A stretch of 64,000 bases of DNA, from NCBI RefSeq assembly GCF_001806325.1, contig NZ_CP017580.1, forward strand, positions 3,224,001-3,288,000. The letters run 5' to 3'. The stretch is from Curtobacterium sp. BH-2-1-1 (lineage in GTDB: Bacteria; Actinomycetota; Actinomycetes; Actinomycetales; Microbacteriaceae). The position numbers and the translations under genes were made by a program. Positions within the stretch are counted from its first letter, which is position 1. Each line of letters begins with the position of its first letter. Below are positions 7,858 to 15,733 of the stretch, piece after piece. The notes under the pieces were generated by a model. It was not told the DNA's origin and did no database searches. It saw only the letters and a list, made by a program, of their open reading frames with translations.

Positions 7858-7908
7858 CCCATTCGATACCCCTATGGTGGCTATCACTCCATTGCGAAGT
7901 CGAATGGG
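7858..7908. promoter_or_regulatory. Candidate LysR-regulator binding site, 9-bp inverted repeat
   Basis: CCCATTCGA at 7858-7866 and its exact complement TCGAATGGG at 7900-7908 flank 33 bases in the gap between the divergent MFS (7788) and LysR (7932) starts. LysR tetramers typically bind two sites over about 50-60 bp in such a gap. Confidence 0.5.
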
Positions 7909-7931
7909 GTCGTCACGACGAAGGGTGTCCG

Positions 7932-8789
7932 GTGCTGGATCCGGTTCTGCTGCAGACATTCCTCGCGGTCGCCGAGACCGGGAGCTTCACCCAGGCAGGC
8001 GCCCGACTCGGGATCAGCCAGCCCACGGTGTCGCAGCACGTGCGGCGGCTCGAGACGGCCGTCTCCCGGACCCTCGTCGCGCGGGACACCCGGGGCGTGG
8101 CGCTCACCGACAACGGGGACGCGATGGCCGGGTTCGCGCGGACGATCCTCGCGGCGCACGCCACCGCCGACGCGTACTTCTCGGGAGCCGCGACCCGCGG
8201 GCGGCTCCGGTTCGGGGCGGCCGACGACCTGGCGATCACGCAGTTGCCCCGGATCCTGCGGGACTTCCGACGGCTGCACCCGCAGGTGAACCTCGAGCTG
8301 ACGGTGAACCAGTCGTCACCACTGCTCCGCCGGGTGCACGCGGGGCAGCTCGACCTCGTGTTCATCAAGCAGACCGCGGGGGAGTCCGCCGAGGGCACCC
8401 GCGTCGCGACCGACCAGATGGTCTGGATGGCGCAGGACGGCATCGCGCTGGAGCCGGGGGAGCCCGTGCCGCTCATCGCGTACCAGGCGCCGAGCATCAG
8501 TCGACAGATGGCGATCGACGCGCTCGAATCCGCCGGACGCACGTGGCGGATCACCTGCAACACGCGCGACGTGAACGGGGTGCTCGCGGCCGTCCGGGCG
8601 GGGATCGGGGTCGCGGTTTTCCCGCACTCGCTCATCCCCGCGGACCTCGTGAAGGTGTCGCAGCGGTTGGCGTTGCCGGACCTCCCGGCGGTCGACTACG
8701 TGCTCATCGCGAACCCGACGGTGCAGCGGGAACCGATCGACGCCCTGACGAACGCGATCCTGTCGCGCGGGGTGGTCCGCGCGGTGTGA
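7932..8789 (+). CDS. LysR-family transcriptional regulator
   Basis: The 285-residue regulator begins MLDPVLLQTFLAVAETGSFTQAG. The N-terminal winged helix-turn-helix includes LGISQPTVSQHVRRLE near residues 31-46, followed by the linker helix and a periplasmic-binding-protein-like effector domain. Length and layout are normal for LysR proteins. The start is GTG 7932 with AAGGG upstream. It faces the MFS exporter across a 143-bp gap with an inverted repeat, the standard arrangement for a LysR activator of a divergent target. The effector is unknown. Confidence 0.92.
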   Translation: MLDPVLLQTFLAVAETGSFTQAGARLGISQPTVSQHVRRLETAVSRTLVARDTRGVALTDNGDAMAGFARTILAAHATADAYFSGAATRGRLRFGAADDLAITQLPRILRDFRRLHPQVNLELTVNQSSPLLRRVHAGQLDLVFIKQTAGESAEGTRVATDQMVWMAQDGIALEPGEPVPLIAYQAPSISRQMAIDALESAGRTWRITCNTRDVNGVLAAVRAGIGVAVFPHSLIPADLVKVSQRLALPDLPAVDYVLIANPTVQREPIDALTNAILSRGVVRAV

Positions 8790-8808
8790 GCGGGGCGGCC
8801 GTGGTCGT

Positions 8809-8865
8809 TTCGTGAGCAGGAATGGTCGGGTCGGTGGCGCGCACCCGACCATTTCTGCTCACGAA
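8809..8865. terminator. 57-bp inverted repeat between convergent genes
   Basis: The arms of 23 bases (TTCGTGAGCAGGAATGGTCG and beyond) match their complement at 22 positions around an 11-base centre. It occupies most of the gap between the LysR stop (8789, +) and the stop at 8895 (-). It is probably a bidirectional terminator. Confidence 0.65.
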
Positions 8866-8894
8866 GTGCGCCGGGCGCGGGGCGCGGGGGCGCG

Positions 8895-10163
8895 CTACGG
8901 CGCGAGCGTCGGGACCGTCCCCGTCCCGGTGAGGTCCGGCAGCGTCACCCCGACGAGCGGCAGCACCGCCGAGGCCACGGCCCACAGCAGCACGAGCGTC
9001 CCGACCCCGCCGAGCACGGCACCGAGGAGCGCGAGCGGCCGCTGCCACGTCGCCTCGGGCCGCCGCACCGTCACGATCGAGAGCAGGAGCGCGAGCACGC
9101 CGAGCACCAGCCCGACACCGTGCACCGTCGCGGGGGCGGTGAACCACCACGCGCCGAGTCCGAGGGTGGCGAGTCCGGCGAGGGCGCCGAGGACGGCCCC
9201 GGGAGTCGTCCCCACCCGCTGCGTGGTCCCGGCGGCCTGGAGGCGCGGCCCGCCCCCGCCACGCACCGTCGCGGCAGCCGGGGTGGTCGCGTCCACCGCC
9301 GGGGTCGGGTCGGTCGCGGTCCTCGCGGTCGGCTTCCTCGTGCGCGCCGGCCGGGCGGGCCTCGCGGCCTTCGAGGGCTTCGTGCCCTTCGGCGTTCGTG
9401 GGCTCGTCGACCGGCCGCGTCCCGTGTCCGAGCCGCGGGCCGGCAGGTCGATCAGGGGAAGTGCTTCGGTCGGCGGCAGCGCCTCCGCACGCGGAGCCGG
9501 TGTCGATCCCGGGCCCCCGGGCGCCGGCGGAGCGATGACGGCGTCGAAGGCCGGCGCCGTAGCCGGAGCGGCGGTCGCCGGAGCCGCGGCGGCCGGAGCG
9601 GCGGGGCGCTGGTGGGCGAACCGGGCGGGGGTGCGGTAGCCGATCGGTCCCGAGGGAGCCGGTTCCGACCCCTCGACGACGACGTGCTCGAGGCCCGGCA
9701 CGGAGAACCGGGGCTGACCGACGACCGGGACGCTGGGGCCCGCCGGGACGACCGGCGCGGCGGGAGCGGGTGCGGCCCCCGGAGTGACGGACGCGGCACC
9801 GACGGCACCGACGGCACCGACGGCACCGACGGCACCGACGGCGTCGATCGGCGAGACCGGGGCGGGGCCGATCGAGGCCGTGTCGAACGGGACCGTGTGC
9901 ACCGCGGGCGAGGTCGGAGCCGGGGGCAGGAGGTGCTCCTCCGGCGGGAAGTCGGGCACCACGATGTCGTCGTCGACGAGTGCCGGTGTGGCGGGCGGTG
10001 CGGGGAGCGTGCTGCCGGGGCCGGTCGTCTCCGGAGCGGGGGCGGGTGCGACGGGGGCGGGGCGCGCCTCCAGGCCGTCTGCCGCGCCCTCGGGGGGAGC
10101 CGTGACCCAGTCGGGGACGGCGCGACGCGGCCGGTCCTCGTCCGGCATGCGATGCGATGCCAC
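8895..10163 (-). CDS. Pro/Ala-rich membrane protein with three C-terminal transmembrane segments
   Basis: The product has 422 residues. The first 300 or so are low-complexity Pro/Ala/Val/Thr sequence of disordered character, including five tandem VGA units encoded by a nine-base repeat. The C-terminal 110 residues hold three hydrophobic helices separated by short loops (AWWFTAPATVHGVGLVLGVLA and so on). The start is placed at GTG 10163 because GGAGGGA lies eight bases upstream; ATG 10148 lacks a site. No family was recognised. Layout resembles actinobacterial cytoplasm-facing Pro-rich DUF4190-type membrane proteins. It is divergent from the aldo-keto reductase. Confidence 0.6.
   Translation of the reverse strand: MASHRMPDEDRPRRAVPDWVTAPPEGAADGLEARPAPVAPAPAPETTGPGSTLPAPPATPALVDDDIVVPDFPPEEHLLPPAPTSPAVHTVPFDTASIGPAPVSPIDAVGAVGAVGAVGAVGAASVTPGAAPAPAAPVVPAGPSVPVVGQPRFSVPGLEHVVVEGSEPAPSGPIGYRTPARFAHQRPAAPAAAAPATAAPATAPAFDAVIAPPAPGGPGSTPAPRAEALPPTEALPLIDLPARGSDTGRGRSTSPRTPKGTKPSKAARPARPARTRKPTARTATDPTPAVDATTPAAATVRGGGGPRLQAAGTTQRVGTTPGAVLGALAGLATLGLGAWWFTAPATVHGVGLVLGVLALLLSIVTVRRPEATWQRPLALLGAVLGGVGTLVLLWAVASAVLPLVGVTLPDLTGTGTVPTLAP
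9795..9848. repeat. Nine-base tandem repeat inside a coding region
   Basis: GGCACCGAC is repeated five times exactly (9795-9839) and once degenerately. It keeps frame and encodes (Val-Gly-Ala)n in the Pro/Ala-rich membrane protein. Copy number is likely to vary by slippage. Confidence 0.85.
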
Positions 10164-10249
10164 TGCGGTGCTCCCTCCGTAGGCTGATCCATCGTCAGTT
10201 CTAACGGCAACCCGTACGGCTGGCGCAGCCCCAGTTCCGGGGTCGCCGG

Positions 10250-10255
10250 TACGGT
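10250..10255 (+). promoter_or_regulatory. -10-like hexamer of the aldo-keto reductase gene (leaderless type)
   Basis: TACGGT ends six bases before ATG 10262 and no ribosome binding site is present. Confidence 0.4.
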
Positions 10256-10261
10256 CGGGGC

Positions 10262-11230
10262 ATGACCGGAATCGAACACCGTCCACTCGGGCCGTCGGGG
10301 CTCGTCGTCTCCACCGTCGGCATCGGCTGCAACAACTTCGGCCGACCCGGCACGCTGACCGAGACGCAGGAGGGCACGGACGCCGTCGTCCACGCGGCCC
10401 TCGACGCCGGCGTCACCCTGTTCGACACCGCGGACGTCTACGGCGGCCGGCGCGGGCTGTCCGAGGAGCTCCTCGGCAGGTCCATCGCGGGACGTCGCGA
10501 CGAGATCGTCCTCGCCACGAAGTTCGGCATGGACATGCAGGGGGTGAACGGGCCGGACTGGGGCGTGCGCGGCTCCCGGCGGTACGTGCGGCTGGCGGTC
10601 GAGTCGTCGCTCAAGCGCCTCGGGACGGACTGGATCGACCTCTACCAGATGCACGGCCCGGACGACGTGACCTCGATCGAGGAGACGCTGTCCGTGCTCG
10701 ACGACCTCGTCCGCGAGGGCAAGATCCGATACATCGGCCACTCGAACTTCGCGGGGTGGCAGATCGCCGAGGCCGAGCTCACCGCCTCCATCGCCGGCAC
10801 CACGGCGTTCGTGTCCGCGCAGAACGAGTACAGCCCGCTCGCCCGGGGCGTCGAGGACGAGGTGCTGCCGGCCGTCCGTGCGTACGCGCTCGGGTTCCTG
10901 CCGTACTTCCCGCTGTACAACGGCCTGCTGACGGGCAAGTACACGAAGGCCGGCGGGCCCTCGGACGGGCGGCTCACCACGGCGAAGCCGCAGCTGTTGC
11001 AGGACGCGCCGTGGGAGATCCTCGAGGAGTTCCAGCGGTTCTGCGACGAGCGCGGCGTCACGATGCTGCAGGCGACCTTCGCGTGGTTGCTGGCGCAGCC
11101 CGGGCTGTCGAGCGTCATCGCGGGGGCGACGAAGCCGGAGCAGATCCGGCAGAACGCCGAGGCCGGGACGGCGTGGGAGCCGTCCGAGGACGACCTCGCC
11201 GAGATGACGCTCGTCTTCGACGGCGCCTGA
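10262..11230 (+). CDS. Aldo/keto reductase
   Basis: The 322-residue (alpha/beta)8-barrel reductase should be NADPH-dependent. The family landmarks are GIGCNNFGRPG near residue 20, the catalytic aspartate and tyrosine in FDTADVYGGRRGLSEELLG (about residues 60-78), the catalytic lysine in EIVLATKFG, and the later DWIDLYQMHGPDDVTSIEETL segment. It resembles the YajO/AKR11-14 types that reduce aldehydes and ketones. It is a single gene, divergent from the Pro/Ala-rich membrane protein, with a -10 hexamer placed for leaderless translation. The physiological substrate cannot be inferred. Confidence 0.93.
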   Translation: MTGIEHRPLGPSGLVVSTVGIGCNNFGRPGTLTETQEGTDAVVHAALDAGVTLFDTADVYGGRRGLSEELLGRSIAGRRDEIVLATKFGMDMQGVNGPDWGVRGSRRYVRLAVESSLKRLGTDWIDLYQMHGPDDVTSIEETLSVLDDLVREGKIRYIGHSNFAGWQIAEAELTASIAGTTAFVSAQNEYSPLARGVEDEVLPAVRAYALGFLPYFPLYNGLLTGKYTKAGGPSDGRLTTAKPQLLQDAPWEILEEFQRFCDERGVTMLQATFAWLLAQPGLSSVIAGATKPEQIRQNAEAGTAWEPSEDDLAEMTLVFDGA

Positions 11231-11274
11231 GCCAGCACCGCCGGCGCGCCGCGGACGCCGAGTCTCGGCTCGGC

Positions 11275-11310
11275 GGACAGTTTCGTGGCCGATCGGCCGC
11301 GGAACTGTCC
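11275..11310. repeat. Palindromic element flanked by an 11-bp direct repeat
   Basis: The arms GGACAGTTTCGTGGCC and GGCCGCGGAACTGTCC (two mismatches) surround GATC. The element is flanked by direct copies of GCCGAGTCTCG at 11257-11267 and 11316-11326. It lies after the aldo-keto reductase stop in a convergent gap. Confidence 0.6.
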
Positions 11311-11351
11311 GTGGGGCCGAGTCTCGCCTCGCAGCTGCGGGCGGGCGGGCG

Positions 11352-11405
11352 CCTGCGGGACGGGAGGCGCGGTGCCAGACCGACCCGCGCCTCCCGTCCC
11401 GCAGG
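11352..11405. repeat. Family A palindrome, 21-base perfect arms
   Basis: Arms beginning CCTGCGGGACGGGAGGCGCG pair perfectly around a 12-base loop. The element ends ten bases past the stop of the NAD(P)-binding reductase on the minus strand. Confidence 0.7.
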
Positions 11406-11415
11406 GGGTCGCGAC

Positions 11416-12063
11416 CTACATGTCGCGGTACCGCTCCGCGGACGCGAGCGCCTCGCGCAGCTCCGCCGCGGTCAGCCGCGGGCCGTACCCGGGGGTGTCG
11501 CGCTGGATGCGCCAGCCCTCGGCGAGGGGCCCGGCGTCCACGACGTCGAACCCGAACTGGTCGATGAGGTCCGACACGACCCGCTTGGCCTCGGCGTCGT
11601 CCCCGGCCACCACGAGCGCGCGACGGTCCGGGGTGCCCGCAGCGGAGGCGTGGCCGGTGAGGTCCGCGGCGCCGATGTGGTTGAACGCCTTCACGACCCG
11701 GGCGCCGGGCAGGTGGTCCTGCAGGAGCTCCGCGGTCGTGGTGGTCTCGGAGTCGAGCGCCTCGACGTGGCCGTCGCGCTGCGGGTAGTAGTTGTTCGTG
11801 TCGATCACGACCTTGCCCTCGAGGGGGCCGGCCGGGATGGTCTCGATCGCGGCGAGCGGGGTCGTGACGACGACGATCTCGCCAGCGGCGGCCGCCTCGT
11901 CGCGGGTCGCGGCCCGGGCACCCGCGCCGAGCTCCGTGACCAGGTCCGTGAGGGTCTCGGGGCCGCGGGAGTTCGCGATCACCACCTCGTGTCCGTTCCG
12001 CACCGCCAGCCGTGCGAGCTGGGATCCGATGTTGCCTGCGCCGATGATGCCGATTGTCGTCAT
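11416..12063 (-). CDS. NADPH-dependent F420 reductase-like oxidoreductase (NAD(P)-binding)
   Basis: The 215-residue protein starts MTTIGIIGAGNIGSQLARLA, a GxGxxG Rossmann loop, followed by a strand ending VVIANSRGPETL. The asparagine-serine-arginine after strand 2 is the NADP phosphate-binding pattern of the FNO / pyrroline-5-carboxylate reductase-like group. The later DTNNYYPQRDG and KAFNHIG motifs are typical of the F420-dependent NADP oxidoreductase family as it occurs in organisms that may or may not make F420. It is a single gene, convergent with the aldo-keto reductase. The actual cofactor partner is uncertain. Confidence 0.85.
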   Translation of the reverse strand: MTTIGIIGAGNIGSQLARLAVRNGHEVVIANSRGPETLTDLVTELGAGARAATRDEAAAAGEIVVVTTPLAAIETIPAGPLEGKVVIDTNNYYPQRDGHVEALDSETTTTAELLQDHLPGARVVKAFNHIGAADLTGHASAAGTPDRRALVVAGDDAEAKRVVSDLIDQFGFDVVDAGPLAEGWRIQRDTPGYGPRLTAAELREALASAERYRDM

Positions 12064-12155
12064 GGTGTCCGAGCAACGCCCGACCCCGACCCGCCCATTC
12101 CCGACGGCCTGACCGCCTGCCGCCCTCGATGCCGCCGAGGGTGCATGATGGCGGC

Positions 12156-12452
12156 ATGGACCACGAGTTCCGCGACGAAGCCGACCAGGACCGCTACGCG
12201 ATGTACGTCGGCGGCGAACTCGTGAGCGTCCTCGACTACCGCGAGAACGGCGACGCGATCGCGTTCCCGCACACGTACACGGTGCCGAAGCACCGCGGGC
12301 ACGGGTACGCCGCCGAGCTCGTCGACTTCGCGGTCGCCGACGTCGAGGCGAACTCCACCCGGCGCATCGTCCCGATGTGCTGGTTCGTCGGCAAGTGGTT
12401 CGACGAGCACCCCGAGAAGGCAGACCTGCTCAGCCGCGGCGCTGCGGACTGA
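12156..12452 (+). CDS. GNAT-fold N-acetyltransferase-like protein (YjdJ/GTL3B type)
   Basis: This short 98-residue protein matches the minimal GNAT family that includes human GTL3B. It has the central YTVPKHRGHGYAAELVDFAV segment, where R/G-x-x-G-x-A binds the acetyl-CoA pyrophosphate, and ends with a PMCWFVGKWFDEHPE stretch typical of these small enzymes. ATG 12156 is preferred to upstream in-frame starts because the conserved part begins MDHEFRDE. A CATGAT hexamer six bases upstream could be a weak leaderless -10. The VOC protein follows 22 bp downstream, so they may share a transcript. Confidence 0.88.
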   Translation: MDHEFRDEADQDRYAMYVGGELVSVLDYRENGDAIAFPHTYTVPKHRGHGYAAELVDFAVADVEANSTRRIVPMCWFVGKWFDEHPEKADLLSRGAAD

Positions 12453-12474
12453 GCCGAACCGGAAGGCCCCGCCC

Positions 12475-12936
12475 ATGCCGACGATCACCCCGTTCCTCTG
12501 GTACGACGACCAGGCCGAGCAGGCGGCGGAGCACTACGTGTCGCTCTTCCCCGACAGCAGCATCGACAGCGTGAGCAAGACCCCGGACGGGCAGACCCTC
12601 GTCGTCGAGTTCACGCTCCTCGGCAAGCCCTACCGTGCGATGAACGGCGGTCCGGGGCACGAGCACACCGACGCGGTCTCGTTCCAGGTCGACGTCGACG
12701 ACCAGGAGGAACTCGACCGCATCTGGGACGCCCTGCTCGCCGACGGTGGCCGTCCGAGCCGGTGCGGATGGCTCTTCGACCGCTGGGGTGTGGCGTGGCA
12801 GGTCACCCCGTCGATGATGGGCGACCTGATGACCGGCTCGGGCGACCCCGAGGCCAACGCCCGCGTCTTCGAGGCCATGATGCAGATGGTCAAGCTCGAC
12901 ATCCCCGCCCTGCGGGCCGCCGCGGCGGGTCACTGA
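12475..12936 (+). CDS. VOC-superfamily protein (PhnB / 3-demethylubiquinone methyltransferase-like)
   Basis: The 153-residue protein reads MPTITPFLWYDDQAEQAAEH and has the duplicated beta-alpha-beta-beta-beta units of the vicinal oxygen chelate fold in the PhnB-like subfamily. The segments YVSLFPDSSIDSV and CGWLFDRWGVAWQVTP are characteristic. Despite the database name it is not a demonstrated methyltransferase, and the metal ligands of true glyoxalases are not evident. It has a good site, GGAAGG, eight bases before ATG 12475. It follows the small GNAT gene. Confidence 0.9.
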   Translation: MPTITPFLWYDDQAEQAAEHYVSLFPDSSIDSVSKTPDGQTLVVEFTLLGKPYRAMNGGPGHEHTDAVSFQVDVDDQEELDRIWDALLADGGRPSRCGWLFDRWGVAWQVTPSMMGDLMTGSGDPEANARVFEAMMQMVKLDIPALRAAAAGH

Positions 12937-13021
12937 GCCGGCGCGATCCGTACCCGCCGGTATGGTGGCGGGACCGAACACCGCCGGCAGGTCCCGGCGC
13001 AGACAGGCTGGAGTCCGTCCG

Positions 13022-13492
13022 ATGAGCGAACCGAGGCCCGATGTCCGCAACAGCGACATCGGACGCGCGTACACGGAACTCGCCCGCATCACCCGCCGCG
13101 CGAGCATCCGGGCACGCGGCTCGGAGGCGATCCTCAGCGTCGTCGACCAGTCCCTCGTCGACTTCGTCGTCCAGCACGAGGGCTGCATGGCGATCGACAT
13201 CGCCCGGTACCTGCGGCTGAACCGCTCCACGATCTCGCGGCAGCTGTCCGGGCTGCTGGCGGCCGGGCTCATCCGGACGGTCGACGGCGGGACCGGCAAC
13301 GCCAAGCCCCTCGTGGCCACCGATGCCGGCCGTGCTGCACTCGAACGCTCCGTGCAGCTGCACCGCGACGCGCTCGACGAACGGCTCGCGAGCTGGTCGG
13401 ACGACGACATCGCGCTCCTCGCGGGGCTCCTCGAACGGCTCGGCGCCGCGGACGAGGCGGGGCTGCCGATGCCCGGACGCACCACGCCGTGA
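13022..13492 (+). CDS. MarR-family transcriptional regulator
   Basis: The 156-residue winged-helix regulator has its recognition helix in the CMAIDIARYLRLNRSTISRQLSGLLAAGLI stretch (residues about 59-88). The wing follows around VDGGTGNAKPLVATDAGRAAL, with dimerising helices at both ends. ATG 13022 has GGAG eight bases upstream. It overlaps the phosphoesterase start by four bases (GTGA), so the two proteins are translationally coupled. No operator palindrome stands out in the 85 bp before it. The ligand is unknown. Confidence 0.88.
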   Translation: MSEPRPDVRNSDIGRAYTELARITRRASIRARGSEAILSVVDQSLVDFVVQHEGCMAIDIARYLRLNRSTISRQLSGLLAAGLIRTVDGGTGNAKPLVATDAGRAALERSVQLHRDALDERLASWSDDDIALLAGLLERLGAADEAGLPMPGRTTP

Positions 13493-13998
13493 CGACCTCG
13501 TTCGTCCTGCTCTCGGACACCCACCTGCCGAAGCGGGCGAAGGACCTGCCGGCCGGGCTCTGGGCGGACATCGACGCCGCGGACCTCGTGGTGCACGCCG
13601 GCGACTGGGTGGACCTCGCGACGCTCGACGCCGTCCAGGCCCGGTCGGCGCGGTTCGAGGGCGTCCGCGGCAACAACGACGGCCCCGAGTTCGACGACCG
13701 CCTGCCGCTCGAGGCGCGCTTCGCCGTCGAGGACCTGCGCGTCGCCCTGGTGCACGAGACCGGTGCCGCGACGGGCCGTGAGCGTCGCATGACGGCCGCG
13801 TACCCGGACGTCGACGTGCTCGTCTTCGGCCACTCGCACATCCCGTGGGACACGGTCGCGCCGTCGGGGCTGCGGCTGCTCAACCCGGGTTCGCCGACGG
13901 ACCGGCGCCGCCAGCCGGACCACACGTGGATGCGCGGTGCGGTCGACGGCCGCGACCTGTCGGTCGAGCTGGTGCGGCTGCCTCCCGCGACCCGCTGA
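13489..13998 (+). CDS. YfcE-type metallophosphoesterase
   Basis: The 169-residue calcineurin-like phosphoesterase shows the metal-binding motifs in order: D-x-H in LLSDTHLP (near residue 8), GD in VHAGDWVD, GNND (the family's GNHD/E variant) and GHSH near residue 115. The small size and GNxD/GHSH pattern fit the YfcE group, which hydrolyses phosphodiesters and needs manganese. It starts with GTG 13489 inside the MarR stop region. It is followed by a family A palindrome and a second strong hairpin, so transcription ends here. Confidence 0.9.
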   Translation: MTTSFVLLSDTHLPKRAKDLPAGLWADIDAADLVVHAGDWVDLATLDAVQARSARFEGVRGNNDGPEFDDRLPLEARFAVEDLRVALVHETGAATGRERRMTAAYPDVDVLVFGHSHIPWDTVAPSGLRLLNPGSPTDRRRQPDHTWMRGAVDGRDLSVELVRLPPATR

Positions 13999-14004
13999 CG
14001 GCCT

Positions 14005-14036
14005 GGAGGCGCGGGTCGGCCCCGCACCGCGCCTCC
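14005..14036. repeat. Family A palindrome
   Basis: The arms GGAGGCGCGG and CCGCGCCTCC lie around 12 bases, seven bases after the phosphoesterase stop. The left flank GGCCTGGAGGCGC is a 13-mer that also occurs at 9232, 10065 and 24905, the last two inverted. Confidence 0.6.
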
Positions 14037-14161
14037 CGTCCGCGACGCCCCGCGTCCCTGGCCGCGCTGCCGCCCGCCCCGCCCGCGCGCCCCGCCCGAC
14101 GCGTCCGCGCGCCGCGCCCGACCCGTCGGCCCGTCCGCGCGCCCCGCCCGCCCCCGCCCGC

Positions 14162-14208
14162 GAAAGCGACAGGGTGCCGTCGAACCGTGACGGCACCCTG
14201 TCGCTTCC
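14162..14208. terminator. Bidirectional hairpin terminator, 20-base arms
   Basis: Arms beginning GAAAGCGACAGGGTGCCG pair with one mismatch around the seven bases GAACCGT. It lies 20 bases before the stop of thiD/tenA (-) and after the phosphoesterase (+). The sequence between 14037 and 14161 is low-complexity GC with no gene seen. Confidence 0.7.
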
Positions 14209-14227
14209 GCGCCAGGGACCGCGGCGC

Positions 14228-15733
14228 TCAGCGGGAGCGTGTCGTTCCGGCGGCACAGTCCGGGCCCGCCTCCGAGCCCGCCCCCGGGCCCGTCCCCGCG
14301 GTCGGCATCCGGAAGAACGCGAGCTCCCACGCGGTCGACGCGCGGAAGGCGCGCGTCATGGTGCCGCGCTCGGCCGGCGTCGCCGCCGCGGCGAGCCGCT
14401 CGACCCGGGCCGTCGCGTCCGCGGAGGCCTCGGCGAACCCCGGGTCGCCGTACGCGCCGATCCAGTCCGCGAACGGGTGGTCCGACCCGACCGTGCCGAT
14501 CTGCGTCCCGACCCACGCGTACACGCGGAAGCACGGCAGCACCGCCGCGGCGAGGACCCCGACGGACCCGGAGTCCGCAGCGGCCTGCAGGTGGGCGAGG
14601 TAGCCGGCGCAGACCGGGTGGACGGGGTCCTCGGCGTGCGTGCCGGCGAGGCGTCGGTGGTGCAGTTCGCGGGCCTCGTCGGCGCAGCCCTGGGCCGATG
14701 CCTGCCAGAACGCGGCCTCGGCCCCGGTGGTCCACGAGCCGAGCAGCGCCAGGTGCCGCTCGTACGCGCGGAGGTAGTGGACGTCCTGCGCCAGGTACGC
14801 GGCGAACACCTCGGGGTCGAGCGTCCCGGCGCGCATCCCGGCGAGGAAGTCGCACGCGATCGTCTCGTGCAGGACCTCGGCGACGTCGTCCCACCAGCGG
14901 TCGGTCCACCTCGGCTCCGGCCGCTCCGCACGCACGAGCGCGCCGTGGTCGACCGGACCGTTCCCGGTGCCGACGTGCAGGGCGTCGGCGCCGCGGAGGG
15001 CCGCGGTCAGCCAGCGCTTCGCCGTGCCGACGGCCAGTTCCCAGTCGCCGTCGCGGGCCGCGAGCGTCGCGATCGCACTCGACAGCGAGCACCCGGTGCC
15101 GTGCGTGTTCGTCGTCCGGACGCGTGGCGCGCTGAACGTCCGGAGCACCCCGTCGGGCCCGACGAGCACGTCGTCCGAGGTGTCGCCGCCGTCGTGGCCG
15201 CCCTTCGCGAGCACGAGCACGTCCCAGGTGCGGGCGATCGTGAGCGCCCGGTCCTCGGCGCTGTCCGGGGCCCGTCCGTGCAGGGTGGCCAGCTCGGCGA
15301 GCACCGCGAGTTCCGCCCGGTTCGGCGTCACGAGGTCGGCGAGCCCGAGCAGCGTGGCCATCGCCCGCGAGGCGTCCTCGTCGAGCAACCGGTCCCCGCT
15401 CGTCGCGACCATCACGGGGTCGACCACCACGACCGGTGGGCGGTGCTCGCGGAGCCACTCGGTCACGACCCGTACGACCTCGGCGGTGCCGAGCATCCCG
15501 ACCTTCACGGCGTCGACCACGACGTCGTCCGACACCGCGTCGAGCTGTTCGCGCAGGAACGCGACGTCCGGCACGTGCACCGAACGCACCCCGTGCGTGT
15601 TCTGCGCGACGAGCGCGGTCACGACGCCCATGCCGTAGCCGTCGTGCGCGGCGATGGCCTTGAGGTCCGCCTGCATCCCCGCCCCACCCGTCGGGTCGGT
15701 CCCGGCGATGCTCAGGACGCGCGGGACGCTCAT
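14228..15733 (-). CDS. thiD: Fused hydroxymethylpyrimidine (phosphate) kinase ThiD and thiaminase II-type TenA
   Basis: The 501-residue protein joins two thiamine enzymes. Residues 1 to about 265 are ThiD, a ribokinase-fold kinase that phosphorylates HMP and HMP-P: it opens [21 protein letters not shown], has DPVMVATSGDRLL, and ends in the phosphate-binding NTHGTGCSLSSAIA. Residues about 285-501 are TenA: HETIACDFLAGMRAG, VHYLRAYERH and the AVLPCFRVYAWVG segment with the family cysteine. TenA recovers HMP from degraded thiamine, so the fusion channels salvage product to the kinase. ATG 15733 overlaps the thiE stop by four bases. It is third in the thiMED operon under a TPP riboswitch. Confidence 0.93.
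   Translation of the reverse strand: MSVPRVLSIAGTDPTGGAGMQADLKAIAAHDGYGMGVVTALVAQNTHGVRSVHVPDVAFLREQLDAVSDDVVVDAVKVGMLGTAEVVRVVTEWLREHRPPVVVVDPVMVATSGDRLLDEDASRAMATLLGLADLVTPNRAELAVLAELATLHGRAPDSAEDRALTIARTWDVLVLAKGGHDGGDTSDDVLVGPDGVLRTFSAPRVRTTNTHGTGCSLSSAIATLAARDGDWELAVGTAKRWLTAALRGADALHVGTGNGPVDHGALVRAERPEPRWTDRWWDDVAEVLHETIACDFLAGMRAGTLDPEVFAAYLAQDVHYLRAYERHLALLGSWTTGAEAAFWQASAQGCADEARELHHRRLAGTHAEDPVHPVCAGYLAHLQAAADSGSVGVLAAAVLPCFRVYAWVGTQIGTVGSDHPFADWIGAYGDPGFAEASADATARVERLAAAATPAERGTMTRAFRASTAWELAFFRMPTAGTGPGAGSEAGPDCAAGTTRSR

Noticed and set aside
9795..9848. CRISPR or regulatory iterons from the nine-base repeats
   Set aside because: The units are contiguous without spacers and keep the reading frame of a coding region, so they are a coding minisatellite.
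9452..12157. A 901-codon minus-strand frame through the aldo-keto reductase
   Set aside because: Its composition is dominated by Arg/Gly/Ala and no motif is visible, whereas the overlapping plus- and minus-strand genes in other frames have clear families.
14037..14161. A short gene after the metallophosphoesterase
   Set aside because: The stretch is low-complexity Pro/Arg/Ala coding in any frame, with no start signal, and lies between two hairpins.
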